DNA of 64,000 nucleotides from Mycobacterium sp. AZCC_0083 (GTDB lineage Bacteria > Actinomycetota > Actinomycetes > Mycobacteriales > Mycobacteriaceae), in the NCBI RefSeq assembly GCF_014202335.1, contig NZ_JACHGP010000005.1, positions 124,001 to 188,000 on the forward strand, read 5' to 3'. Below, one piece after another: positions 24,893 through 32,719 of this stretch. Each line of letters opens with the position of its first letter. The first letter of the stretch is position 1. Position numbers and translations under genes: made by a program. The notes below the pieces were generated by a model. The model did no database searches. It saw only the letters and a list, made by a program, of their open reading frames with translations, and was not told where the DNA came from.

Positions 24893-26113
24893 CTACCTCC
24901 AAATCGCGAGTTCATGAGATACATCGGTCAGGCGTTCAACCCCGTTGGGGGCGACCACGATTGGCTCGGACAGTTCGTAGCCCCAGCCGTCCATCCACAT
25001 CCCGAGGATGACGTGGAAGGTCATGCCCGCCGCCAACTCGGTGGTCTCCCCGCGCCGCAGGCTCACGGTCCGCTCGCCCCAGTCGGGTGGGTAACCGATG
25101 CCGATTGAGTACCCGATGCGCGAATCCTTGGTCATCCCGTGGGGCCGGATCACGTCGTCGAACGCCTGATGCACCACGTTGCCGGTGACGCCGGGGCGGA
25201 TCGCCTCCAGCGTCGCGCTCATGGCCTCGGCGATGATCTTCGCCGTGTCGGCGAGCCGGGGTGGGGGGTCGCCAAGCATCACCGTCCTGGCCAGCGGCGC
25301 ATGGTAGCGGCCGAACGTGCCTGCCAGCTCGATGGTGGTGGCTTCGCCGTCGCGGAACGGCTGGTCGGTCCAGGTGAGATGTGGTGTTCCTGCCGCTTCA
25401 CCGGTCGGCAGCAGCGGCCATAGGGCGGGGTAGTCGCCGCCGTGTTCTGGGGTGCCGGTCACCTGCGCGGCGACGATCTCGGCGACGAGGTCACACTGCC
25501 TGCGACCCGGCCGGAGCCCGTCGCAGGCGATGCGCATGGCGCGCTCGGCGAATGTGCCTGCGATGCGCATCTGGCCAATCTCGTAGGGGGACTTGACCAA
25601 CCGGACCCAATTCACCAGCTCGGCCGAGTCGACCAGCCGGTTCGTCGGCAGTCCGTTGTCGAGCGCGAGATAGCCGCGCGGCGAGAAGAAGTGCGCGTCG
25701 GCCTCGACGCCGACCCGTTCACCGGCGGGCACCAGCTCGCGGGCGGCGGTGGCGATCCAGTCGAAGGGGTGCACGTCCGGCCGGTGCACGAGCTCCTCGG
25801 GGTAGCCGTGGATCTGCTCGGCGGGCAGGTTGCAGGTGTAGCCGGCGCCTGCCGCGTCCTGTGCCCTGGAGAACAGGTGAAGGTCGCCTTCGGCGGGGAT
25901 CAGGAGGCATTGCGGCGTGTAGAAGGACCAGGCGTTGTAACCGGTCAGATAGAAGAGGTTCGCCGGGTCGCACACCACCAGCGCGCCAAGGTCGCTTTGC
26001 GTCATGCGCTCGCGGACCCGACCCAGCCGCTGCGCGTACTCCGTGGTGTCTGCGGTCATCGTAGGGTCGACGGTCATCGTGGTGTTGACGGTCATCGTGG
26101 TGTTGACGGTCAT
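24893..26113 (-). CDS. M24-fold hydrolase resembling ectoine hydrolase (EutD/DoeA type), metal ligands lost
   Basis: A 406-residue pita-bread-fold protein. Residues 20-160 are the creatinase-like N-terminal domain (ALVVCDPANLFYLTGYNAWSF). In the catalytic domain the usual metal ligands are replaced: TIELAGTFGRYHAPLARTV has no aspartate pair and YSIGIGYPPDWGERTVSLR replaces the histidine-containing GHGIG motif. The YPPDWGE signature is what I remember from ectoine hydrolases, which act without metal. So hydrolysis of a cyclic amidine is the best guess, not peptide cleavage. ATG 26113 overlaps the upstream stop (ATGA); four in-frame ATGs in tandem repeats are alternative starts. Confidence 0.75.
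   Translation of the reverse strand: MTVNTTMTVNTTMTVDPTMTADTTEYAQRLGRVRERMTQSDLGALVVCDPANLFYLTGYNAWSFYTPQCLLIPAEGDLHLFSRAQDAAGAGYTCNLPAEQIHGYPEELVHRPDVHPFDWIATAARELVPAGERVGVEADAHFFSPRGYLALDNGLPTNRLVDSAELVNWVRLVKSPYEIGQMRIAGTFAERAMRIACDGLRPGRRQCDLVAEIVAAQVTGTPEHGGDYPALWPLLPTGEAAGTPHLTWTDQPFRDGEATTIELAGTFGRYHAPLARTVMLGDPPPRLADTAKIIAEAMSATLEAIRPGVTGNVVHQAFDDVIRPHGMTKDSRIGYSIGIGYPPDWGERTVSLRRGETTELAAGMTFHVILGMWMDGWGYELSEPIVVAPNGVERLTDVSHELAIWR
26042..26113 (-). repeat. 18-bp tandem repeat carrying four in-frame ATG codons
   Basis: Read on the minus strand, the unit encodes MTVNTT, MTVNTT, MTVDPT, MTADTT. Start codons fall at 26113, 26095, 26077 and 26059, exactly 18 bases apart. The first two copies are almost identical in DNA, the others drifted. 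None has a clear Shine-Dalgarno. Confidence 0.85.
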
Positions 26114-26832
26114 CGCGCCAGCAGCCATTGACCGGGGCCGACGGCCTTGTGCCCAGCCATGGTCGATGCCGACCACATGGTCACCTGGTTGGCGGTCAGC
26201 ACCGGCTTGCCGAGCTCCGCCTCCAGCGGGGCGATCAGGTCGTATGTCGGCAAGTTGGTGCAACTGATGAACACGGCTTCGGCGTCGGGGTGGTCGGTGT
26301 CGCGGACGAATTGGGCGGTGACGTCGTACGGCACCGTCCAGATCCGGGAGGTCAGCCCGAGCCCGGCCGTCGCGGCCACGTCGACGCCGGCCTCGGCGAG
26401 GTAACTGCTCAGCCCCGCGGTAAGGTCCGGCGTGTACGGCGTGACCGTGGCGATCCTGGTGATGTCGAGGTGCCGCAGCGCGGCGAGCAGGGCGCCACTG
26501 GTGGTCACGGCAGCGTGGGCGCCGGCCTCCGTCATCGCGGTCACCAGTGCAGACTCCCCTGCGAGGCCTCCGACGAAACTTCCCGATGTGCACGCGTAAG
26601 CGGTGACCTCCGGGGAGACGGCAAGGAGATCGGTCGCGCCCCGAGCGAGCAGCGCCGGGTCGGAGATGTGAATGGCCATCTCCATCGTCGCGGCCAGCGG
26701 GACGTAGGACATCCGGGTCACGTGCAGGGTGATGTCGGGCGACACCCAGCGCCACAGTTCCCGGTCGAGGGCGAAGTCGTACGGCACGACGACACCGATC
26801 CCGGTCTGCTCCAGCGGTGGGGACTGGTCCAT
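26110..26832 (-). CDS. Maleate cis-trans isomerase-like enzyme (EutA-like)
   Basis: A 240-residue Asp/Glu racemase-fold enzyme. Both active-site cysteines are present: YACTSGSFVGGLAG near residue 90 and VFISCTNLPTYDLIAPLE near 200. PVLTANQVTMWSASTMAG near the C-terminus is typical of the maleate isomerase/arylmalonate decarboxylase branch, the same branch as EutA of ectoine gene clusters. First gene of a four-gene operon (isomerase, M24, aminotransferase, M20), divergent from the hydroxyacid dehydrogenase operon, with a GntR operator in the 79-base gap. The real substrate is unknown. Confidence 0.85.
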   Translation of the reverse strand: MDQSPPLEQTGIGVVVPYDFALDRELWRWVSPDITLHVTRMSYVPLAATMEMAIHISDPALLARGATDLLAVSPEVTAYACTSGSFVGGLAGESALVTAMTEAGAHAAVTTSGALLAALRHLDITRIATVTPYTPDLTAGLSSYLAEAGVDVAATAGLGLTSRIWTVPYDVTAQFVRDTDHPDAEAVFISCTNLPTYDLIAPLEAELGKPVLTANQVTMWSASTMAGHKAVGPGQWLLAR

Positions 26833-26870
26833 GGCCCCAGTTTGGTGGGACACCGGGTCAATCGCAACTG

Positions 26871-26882
26871 ATTGTTGACAAT
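26871..26882. promoter_or_regulatory. GntR operator between the two divergent catabolic operons
   Basis: ATTGTTGACAAT, extended to GATTGT-TG-ACAATC, between the isomerase (26832, minus) and hydroxyacid dehydrogenase (26912, plus) starts. It would control both operons together. Confidence 0.7.
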
Positions 26883-26911
26883 CGGACAGTTGCGTTCCTA
26901 GCCTCGAACGC

Positions 26912-27961
26912 GTGCCGACGCCCCGCGAATCAGCTGCGGCCACAGGTCGCACGGTCAACGATGGGCGCCCAGTCGTTGCGGTGCTCTGCGCACGGGCGGA
27001 TGAGCGGCCGCCGGGTCTCGAGGGACTCGACGTGGAGTTTCGGTACTGCGCCGCCGACGGGCTGGCCGAGGCAGTTCGCGGCGCGCGCGCCATGTTGCTC
27101 TGGGACTTCTTCTCCACCGCAGTCAGCGACGTGTGGGCCGACGCGGGCACCGTCGAGTGGATCCACGTCACCGCCGCCGGTGTCGACACCCTGCTGTTCG
27201 ACGAGCTGCGCGACTCCGACGTCGTGGTGACCAACGCGCACGGGGTCTTCGACCGGCCGATCGCGGAGTGCGTACTCGGGGCGGTGATCGCCCACGCCAA
27301 GGACAGCCGCCGCAGCCTCGACCTCCAACGGCGCCACGTTTGGCAACACCGCGAGACCCGCCAGATCACCGGCGCCAGGGCCCTCGTCGTCGGCACCGGT
27401 GGGATCGGCAGGGAGATCGCACGGCTGCTGCGCGCGGCAGGGATGGACGTCCGCGGCGCGGGTCGCAGGGCGCGCGCCGGCGACCCCGACTTCGGCGAAG
27501 TCGTTGCTAGCGGCGACCTTTCGGCCGAGGTCGGCTGGTGCGACCACCTCATCCTGGCCGCACCGCTGACCGACGCGACCCGCGGCCTGGTTGATGCGGC
27601 GGTGTTGGGCGCGATGAAACCCGACGCACACCTGGTCAACGTCGCCCGCGGCCCGCTCGTCGACGAGTCCGCCCTGCTCGCCGCGCTGAGCGAAGGCCGG
27701 ATCGGCGGTGCCACGCTCGACGTGTTCACCGTCGAACCGCTGCCCGCCGAGCACCCGCTGTGGGACGCGCCGAACGTGACGATCACCGCCCACATGTCCG
27801 GGGACGTCGTCGGCTGGCGGGACACCCTGGCCGTGCAGTACGGGGAGAACGTCCGGCGTTGGCTGGGCGGCGAACCGTTGCTCAACGTGGTGGACAAGAA
27901 GCTCGGCTACCTTCCCGGAGCCGGGCTGCCGGCGACATCCAGCCCAGGAGGTCGTCCATGA
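26912..27961 (+). CDS. D-isomer-specific 2-hydroxyacid dehydrogenase
   Basis: A 349-residue NAD(P)-dependent dehydrogenase interconverting a 2-oxoacid and its D-2-hydroxyacid. The Rossmann motif VVGTGGIGREIARLL lies near residue 160; catalytic Arg, Glu and His sit in VNVARGPLVDESAL, TLDVFTVEPLP and ITAHMSGDVVGW. The start is GTG 26912, about 30 bases after the operator. The FAD/Fe-S oxidase in the same regulon would act on a D-2-hydroxyacid too, so the two may be sequential or alternative steps. It overlaps the amidase by ATGA. Confidence 0.87.
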   Translation: MPTPRESAAATGRTVNDGRPVVAVLCARADERPPGLEGLDVEFRYCAADGLAEAVRGARAMLLWDFFSTAVSDVWADAGTVEWIHVTAAGVDTLLFDELRDSDVVVTNAHGVFDRPIAECVLGAVIAHAKDSRRSLDLQRRHVWQHRETRQITGARALVVGTGGIGREIARLLRAAGMDVRGAGRRARAGDPDFGEVVASGDLSAEVGWCDHLILAAPLTDATRGLVDAAVLGAMKPDAHLVNVARGPLVDESALLAALSEGRIGGATLDVFTVEPLPAEHPLWDAPNVTITAHMSGDVVGWRDTLAVQYGENVRRWLGGEPLLNVVDKKLGYLPGAGLPATSSPGGRP

Positions 27962-29361
27962 TCCCGTCGGCGATGGACCTCGTCGAGGCGTACCGGCGCA
28001 GGGCGCTCTCGCCGGTCGAGGCCACCCAGGCCGCCCTGGATGCGATCGACCGGTACGACGACCAGGTGAACGCCTTCGTTCTGGTGGACGCCGAGGGCGC
28101 ACTCGCTGCGGCGAAGGAGTCCGAGATCCGTTGGCACGCAGGCGAACCACTGGGCCCCGGTGACGGCGTCCCGACGTCGATCAAGGACGCGCTCTGGACG
28201 CGTGGCTGGCCGACCCTGCGCGGCAGCACGCTGATCGACGAGGCCGGCCCGTGGGAGGAAGACGCGCCGAGCGTCGCGAGACTGCGGGAGACGGGTGCGG
28301 TCATCCTCGGCAAGACCACCACCCCGGAGTACTCGTGGAAGGGCGTGACCGATTCGTTCCGGCACGGTGTGACGCGCAACCCCTGGAATCCCGGGACGAC
28401 GTCGGGCGGGTCGAGTGGCGGCAGCGCAGCCGCCGTCACCCTCGGCATGGGCGCGTGGTCGGTCGGTACGGACGGCGGCGGTTCGGTCCGGATTCCGGCG
28501 GGGTTCACCGGCACGGTCGCGCTGAAGCCGACCTACGGATTGGTCGCGCACTATCCGGCGAGTGCGTTCGGCAGCTTGTCCCACGTCGGGCCGATGACGA
28601 GGTCGGTGCGGGACTGCGCCGCGTTGCTGGACGTGATCAGCGGCTTCGACGCCCGTGACTGCACGGCCATGCCGACGCCGATGACGTCCTTCCTGGACGG
28701 GCTGGACGACGGGGTCGCTGGCCTACGGGTCGCGTTCTCGCCCAACCTCGGGTTCGTGCGCAACGACCGAGAGGTGGATGCAGCGGTACGCGCCGCGGTT
28801 GACGTAATCGCCAGTGCTGGAGCCGAAGTCGTCGAGATCGACCCGGGATTCGCGGATCCCGTTGAGGCGTTTCACGTGCTGTGGTTCTCCGGGGAGGCGC
28901 ACGTGTTGCGGGGCTACGGCGATGCCGTCGACGACCGAGTCGACGCCGGACTGCGGAGGACCGCGGCGGTCGGGGCGGCATACTCGGCGGCGGACTATCT
29001 CGATGCGACGGCCGTGCGGATGGACCTCGGCGTGCTGATGGGCAAGTTCCACCGGACCTACGACGTGCTGCTCACTCCGACGCTTCCGCTGCCCGCCTTC
29101 CCCGCCGGGCAGGACGCGCCGGACGGTTGGCACTCGCAGGACTGGACGAGCTGGACGCCGTACACCTACCCGTTCAACCTGACCCAGCAGCCCGCGCTCA
29201 CCGTGCCGTGCGGATTCACTGCAGCCGGACTGCCGGTCGGCCTGCAGGTGGTCGGTCCGCGGCACGCCGACGCGCTGGTCCTGCGGGTCGGCCAGGCGTA
29301 TCAGTCCGCCACCGACTGGCATGTGAGAAATCCGGCACTTCTGACCGAGGAGATTCGATGA
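27958..29361 (+). CDS. Amidase signature family hydrolase
   Basis: A 467-residue serine amidase. The Ser-cisSer-Lys triad is visible: lysine in GVPTSIKDALWTRG near residue 80 and the serines in TTSGGSSGGSAAAVTLGMGA and GTDGGGSVRIPAGFTG. ATG 27958 has a perfect AGGAGG seven bases before it and overlaps the preceding stop. Substrates of this family range from simple amides to ureas and Glu-tRNA; being outside a gatCAB context, a catabolic amide is expected. It overlaps the DUF3830 gene by ATGA. Confidence 0.88.
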   Translation: MIPSAMDLVEAYRRRALSPVEATQAALDAIDRYDDQVNAFVLVDAEGALAAAKESEIRWHAGEPLGPGDGVPTSIKDALWTRGWPTLRGSTLIDEAGPWEEDAPSVARLRETGAVILGKTTTPEYSWKGVTDSFRHGVTRNPWNPGTTSGGSSGGSAAAVTLGMGAWSVGTDGGGSVRIPAGFTGTVALKPTYGLVAHYPASAFGSLSHVGPMTRSVRDCAALLDVISGFDARDCTAMPTPMTSFLDGLDDGVAGLRVAFSPNLGFVRNDREVDAAVRAAVDVIASAGAEVVEIDPGFADPVEAFHVLWFSGEAHVLRGYGDAVDDRVDAGLRRTAAVGAAYSAADYLDATAVRMDLGVLMGKFHRTYDVLLTPTLPLPAFPAGQDAPDGWHSQDWTSWTPYTYPFNLTQQPALTVPCGFTAAGLPVGLQVVGPRHADALVLRVGQAYQSATDWHVRNPALLTEEIR

Positions 29362-29858
29362 GCAGGTTCATCACGGTGTCATTGGACAAGCGCGGGGTGA
29401 GCTGCGTTGCCCGGCTGCTCGACGACGCGGCACCCCGGACCTGCGCGGCGGTCTGGGATGCGTTGCCGTTGTGGGCCCAGGTGTACCACGGCAAGTATGC
29501 GCGCAACGAGATCTACACTCTGTTACCGGTTTTCGCGCCGGCCGACCCGGGCAAGGAGAACATCACGGTGACCCCGATCCCTGGTGACCTGTGCTGGTTC
29601 TCCTTCGACTCCGACGACCTCGGCAACCCGGCATACGGGTACGAGAACGCCACGGGCACCGGCACCACCGGCGCGATCGTCGACCTGGCCCTGTTCTACG
29701 GACGGAACAACCTGCTGATCAACGGTGACCAGGGTTGGGTGCCCGGCAACGTCTTCGGCGCCATCGTCGAGGGACTGGACGAGATGACCGTGGCATGCCA
29801 GGACCTCTGGATGGGTGGCGTGCGCGGCGAGACCCTGAGCTTCAGCCGCCGGGACTGA
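29358..29858 (+). CDS. DUF3830 protein (cyclophilin-like fold family)
   Basis: A 166-residue soluble protein with the family features LLDDAAPRTCAAVWDALP near the start, HGKYARNEIYTLLP and PGDLCWFSFDSDDLG. DUF3830 members have no established biochemical role that I know of and are often found beside amidohydrolase and racemase-type genes. Translationally coupled to the amidase (ATGA). The family call rests on recognising the motif set, not on a search. Confidence 0.7.
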   Translation: MSRFITVSLDKRGVSCVARLLDDAAPRTCAAVWDALPLWAQVYHGKYARNEIYTLLPVFAPADPGKENITVTPIPGDLCWFSFDSDDLGNPAYGYENATGTGTTGAIVDLALFYGRNNLLINGDQGWVPGNVFGAIVEGLDEMTVACQDLWMGGVRGETLSFSRRD

Positions 29859-30241
29859 CCTCAGTTTGCCGCCTTGAACGTCTCGACCCCTGCTGGGCAT
29901 GACGCACAGCCTCTGCCCAGCCATCGTCGTCCTTCTGAGGGCTTACAGCGTGCGATACAACGCCGAATGAGTTGGAGCACCGCCCGGGTGGCGACAACTT
30001 CCATCGAACGCGAATCATTGGCCAATTAGCGCAGATCGGCCCCGGATCGGAGGAACGCCGCCGAGGTTCGGCTTAGCCTGGCCCCATGGGACTGCAAGAT
30101 CGAATTCTCGTATGTCCACGGTCGGCGCGCGATGGCGGTGCGGTCAGTGCGACTCCTTGTCGGCATGTGGAAGCGCCGCTCGCGCACTGTCATCGAGGCA
30201 TGCGCCCGGACACGCTGTCCCGGCGCTGGGGGTGAAGAAGC
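29859..30241. other. Non-coding gap after the GntR-controlled operon
   Basis: No convincing gene on either strand: short frames here lack ribosome sites and resemble no protein. The only structure seen is the hairpin at 29892-29921. The region borders a decayed gene and may itself be remnant sequence. Confidence 0.6.
29892..29921 (+). terminator. Terminator-like hairpin after the DUF3830 gene
   Basis: GCTGGGCA and TGCCCAGC form a perfect 8-bp stem with a 14-base loop, 34 bases after the DUF3830 stop. No U-tract follows. Confidence 0.5.
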
Positions 30242-31106
30242 ATGTCCGGATTCAAAGTCGGTCTGGCAAGCGAGATTCTGAATGCTCGCCATTCCCCGAC
30301 CGCCCTGCTGCGAGCAAATTACCTGACCGCGGTCGCGAGCCGCATCGACTCATTGTGGGTGCCCGACCATCTGAACTCCTTGTTGCCGCGAGCGATCGCC
30401 ACACCGCAGTACCTCGGGACAGCCAAGCTGACACCGAAGATCGATGCCTACCTGGAACCGTGGACGATGCTGGGGCACCTTGCCGCGCGGAATCGGGTGG
30501 GGCGGTTGCGGCTTGGTATTAGTGTCACCGATGCTGGTCGGCGTAATCCCGCGGTCACCGCGCAGGCCGCCGCGACACTGCATCTGCTGACCCATGGCCG
30601 GGCGATCCTGGGCATTGGGGTCGGGGAACGCGAAGGCAACCAACCCTATGGGGTGGACTGGAACAAACCGGTAGCGCGGTTCGAGGAAGCGATCGCCACC
30701 ATCCGTGCGCTGTGGGACTCAGGCGGCGAAACTCGTCACGCGTGACTCTCCGTATTTCCCGCTGCACAACGCCGCGTTCGACCTGCCGCCCTATCGTGGG
30801 AAGTGGCCGGAAATCTGGATCGCCGCCCACGGTCCGCGGATGCTGCGGGCCACCGGACGCTACACCGCGCAAGTTCCGATGTCACTGATGAAAGAAGTCG
30901 TCTTGGCCGGCACACCCGACGACGTCATCGACCAAGCAGCACAATGGCGCGACCACGGACTGCGCTATGCCGTCGTTCTCAACCTCAGCACCTTACAACC
31001 GAGCCTGCGCAGAGGGTTAGCGGCGAGCATCCCGTTGGCCACGATCCTTCGCGGGCTCAAGAAGCTGCGAGCCACTGCGACATGCCGAGCTGGAAGCGGG
31101 CAATGA
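30242..31106 (+). pseudogene. LLM-class F420-type oxidoreductase relic (phthiodiolone ketoreductase-like)
   Basis: The first 160 codons (30242-30720) read as an intact luciferase-like oxidoreductase N-terminus, with [20 protein letters not shown] and [20 protein letters not shown]. Near 30722 the frame shifts by one base: the continuation [18 protein letters not shown] and KWPEIWIAAHGPRMLRATGR is in another frame. Then GRYTAQVPMSLMKEVV joins directly to a C-terminal segment, so about 110 residues of the usual ~380 are missing. The pattern resembles mycobacterial phthiodiolone dimycocerosate ketoreductase from memory. Two independent lesions make it a pseudogene. Confidence 0.8.
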
Positions 31107-31344
31107 TCGGAAAGCTTCGCGTATGAACAGTTTAACTGCCAGTCGCCGGCTCATCGGGTCACCTTTCGAGGCGCCTGCCACCCTGCGCCGATCAGGCGGA
31201 CAGCGACCGTGATCTCGGCGAGGAATACACCGCGAGGTTCGGAGTCGTCCAGAAGGTTGCCGACGGCGCGAACAAACTGGGAGCCGGCGAATCTACCGAA
31301 GCACCCGTCGACCCCACCAACCAAATCGACCGAGCACCGATCGC

Positions 31345-32445
31345 CTATTTGTAGGCGATGCCTGCGCTGGTAAGACCGGTCAGCGGCAGGATCTCGATGT
31401 CGCCGAACCCGGCTTCTCGACACCACCCGGCGAAATCGCTGCCGGTGAAATCAAACGCGTCCCCGAAGGTAAGCAACATGTTCAGCGACATCATCAGCCC
31501 GAACACGTTGTCGCGCCGAGCGTCGTCGATGAGGTGCTCGACGACAATGAACGCCCCTCCGAAGGGCAGGGCATCGTAGGCCGCGCTGATCAGCTGTCTT
31601 TTTCGATCGAGATTCCAGTCGTGAAGAATGTGGCCCATGGTGATGACGTCGGCTTCCGGAAGCTCACCGGTGAAGAAGTCGCCCGAGGCGACGGTGATGC
31701 GGTCACTTAGCCCGGCCGCGGCGATCGACCTCTCGGCGATCGGCGCCACCACCGGCTGGTCGTAGGTCGTGCAGCGCAGATGGGTGTAGCGCCCGGCAAG
31801 GGTCGTACAGAGTCGGCCCGTGGCCCCGCCCACGTCGCAGACGGTCCCGTAACGACCGAAGTCGAACCGCTCCGCGAGGGCGTGGGCGTCGCCCAGCGAT
31901 AAGCCCGACATCGCCTGCATGAACTGCTCAAGCTTCGCCGGGTCGCTGTAGATCTCCTCGAAGAACGGCTTGAGCTTGACTTCGCTTTGGGGCTCGCCGG
32001 TCTTGAGTGCCTCAGTCAGTTCACCCCAGACCCTGTAGAGCCGGGTGTTGCACATCTCGAGGAATCCCCCCACATAGGTGGGGCTTTGCTTGTCGAGGAA
32101 CGCCGCCGTCTCGGCGCTGTTGCGATAGCGGCCGTTGGTCCCCTCCCCTTCGCGCTCGAGGAAGCCCAAGGCGACCAGGGCGTCAAGGAAGTCGTATATG
32201 GCGCGCGGGTGCAGCGCGAGCCGCGCACCGACTTCCTCACCAGAGATCGACTCGGCGCCCAAATGGCTGAACAGGTCGAGCTCGACGGCCGAGAGCAGTG
32301 TCTTCGACGGCCAAAACCCTGTGCCGACTTCCATGATGTGTGACGGATCCAGCCCAGCGGTCGACAGGAGTGGTGTGCTATCCCGCATCGGTCTCATACC
32401 GACGAGGCTAAGCAAATCATCGGCGGCGTTCCCCCGACGGCTCAT
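31345..32445 (-). CDS. SAM-dependent O-methyltransferase with dimerisation domain
   Basis: About 366 residues. The N-terminal winged-helix dimerisation domain (AVELDLFSHLGAESISGEEV) is followed by a class I SAM domain: VCDVGGATGRLCTTLAGRY, ITVASGDFFTGELPEADV and the catalytic-histidine region MGHILHDWNLDRKRQLI. It belongs to the plant-COMT-like small-molecule O-methyltransferases (PF00891), including bacterial hydroxyneurosporene-type enzymes. The start is uncertain: ATG 32445 or 32397. Nothing adjacent reveals the acceptor. It stands alone between a pseudogene and the end of the mce operon. Confidence 0.82.
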   Translation of the reverse strand: MSRRGNAADDLLSLVGMRPMRDSTPLLSTAGLDPSHIMEVGTGFWPSKTLLSAVELDLFSHLGAESISGEEVGARLALHPRAIYDFLDALVALGFLEREGEGTNGRYRNSAETAAFLDKQSPTYVGGFLEMCNTRLYRVWGELTEALKTGEPQSEVKLKPFFEEIYSDPAKLEQFMQAMSGLSLGDAHALAERFDFGRYGTVCDVGGATGRLCTTLAGRYTHLRCTTYDQPVVAPIAERSIAAAGLSDRITVASGDFFTGELPEADVITMGHILHDWNLDRKRQLISAAYDALPFGGAFIVVEHLIDDARRDNVFGLMMSLNMLLTFGDAFDFTGSDFAGWCREAGFGDIEILPLTGLTSAGIAYK

Positions 32446-32719
32446 CAATTCGCGTTATTTGGCTAACGATTCGCGCTCCTCGGAGGATGTGGGACCGATT
32501 GAAGTTGCGCCGGTGGAGTTCGTTCTGCTGGCGGCGCTGCCTCTGGTGCTCGACTCACCTCTGGTGACATCTCCGGCGCCCGTGGGCAGCCGATCTCAAT
32601 CGCTTCCTCTGTGGCTTCTCAAGTTCCCTGTCCACGGTCGGCTTCGTCGTCGACGACGTTGCCGTTCAACGATGTATCGCCGATGGCGTCGGTATCCGGT
32701 GTGGTCATCGACACTGCCC

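Noticed and set aside
24893..26755. A 620-codon frame that would fuse the M24 hydrolase to upstream sequence
   Set aside because: The upstream half is the antisense-frame shadow of the maleate isomerase-like gene; the ATGA junction at 26110-26113 marks the real start.
30026..30292. 88-codon minus-strand frame before the LLM relic
   Set aside because: No similarity, no ribosome site, overlaps the start of the relic on the other strand.
31107..31344. Protein-like stretch between the LLM relic and the methyltransferase
   Set aside because: A plus-strand reading ending near 31354 looks faintly coding but has no start, ribosome site or recognisable family; possibly debris.
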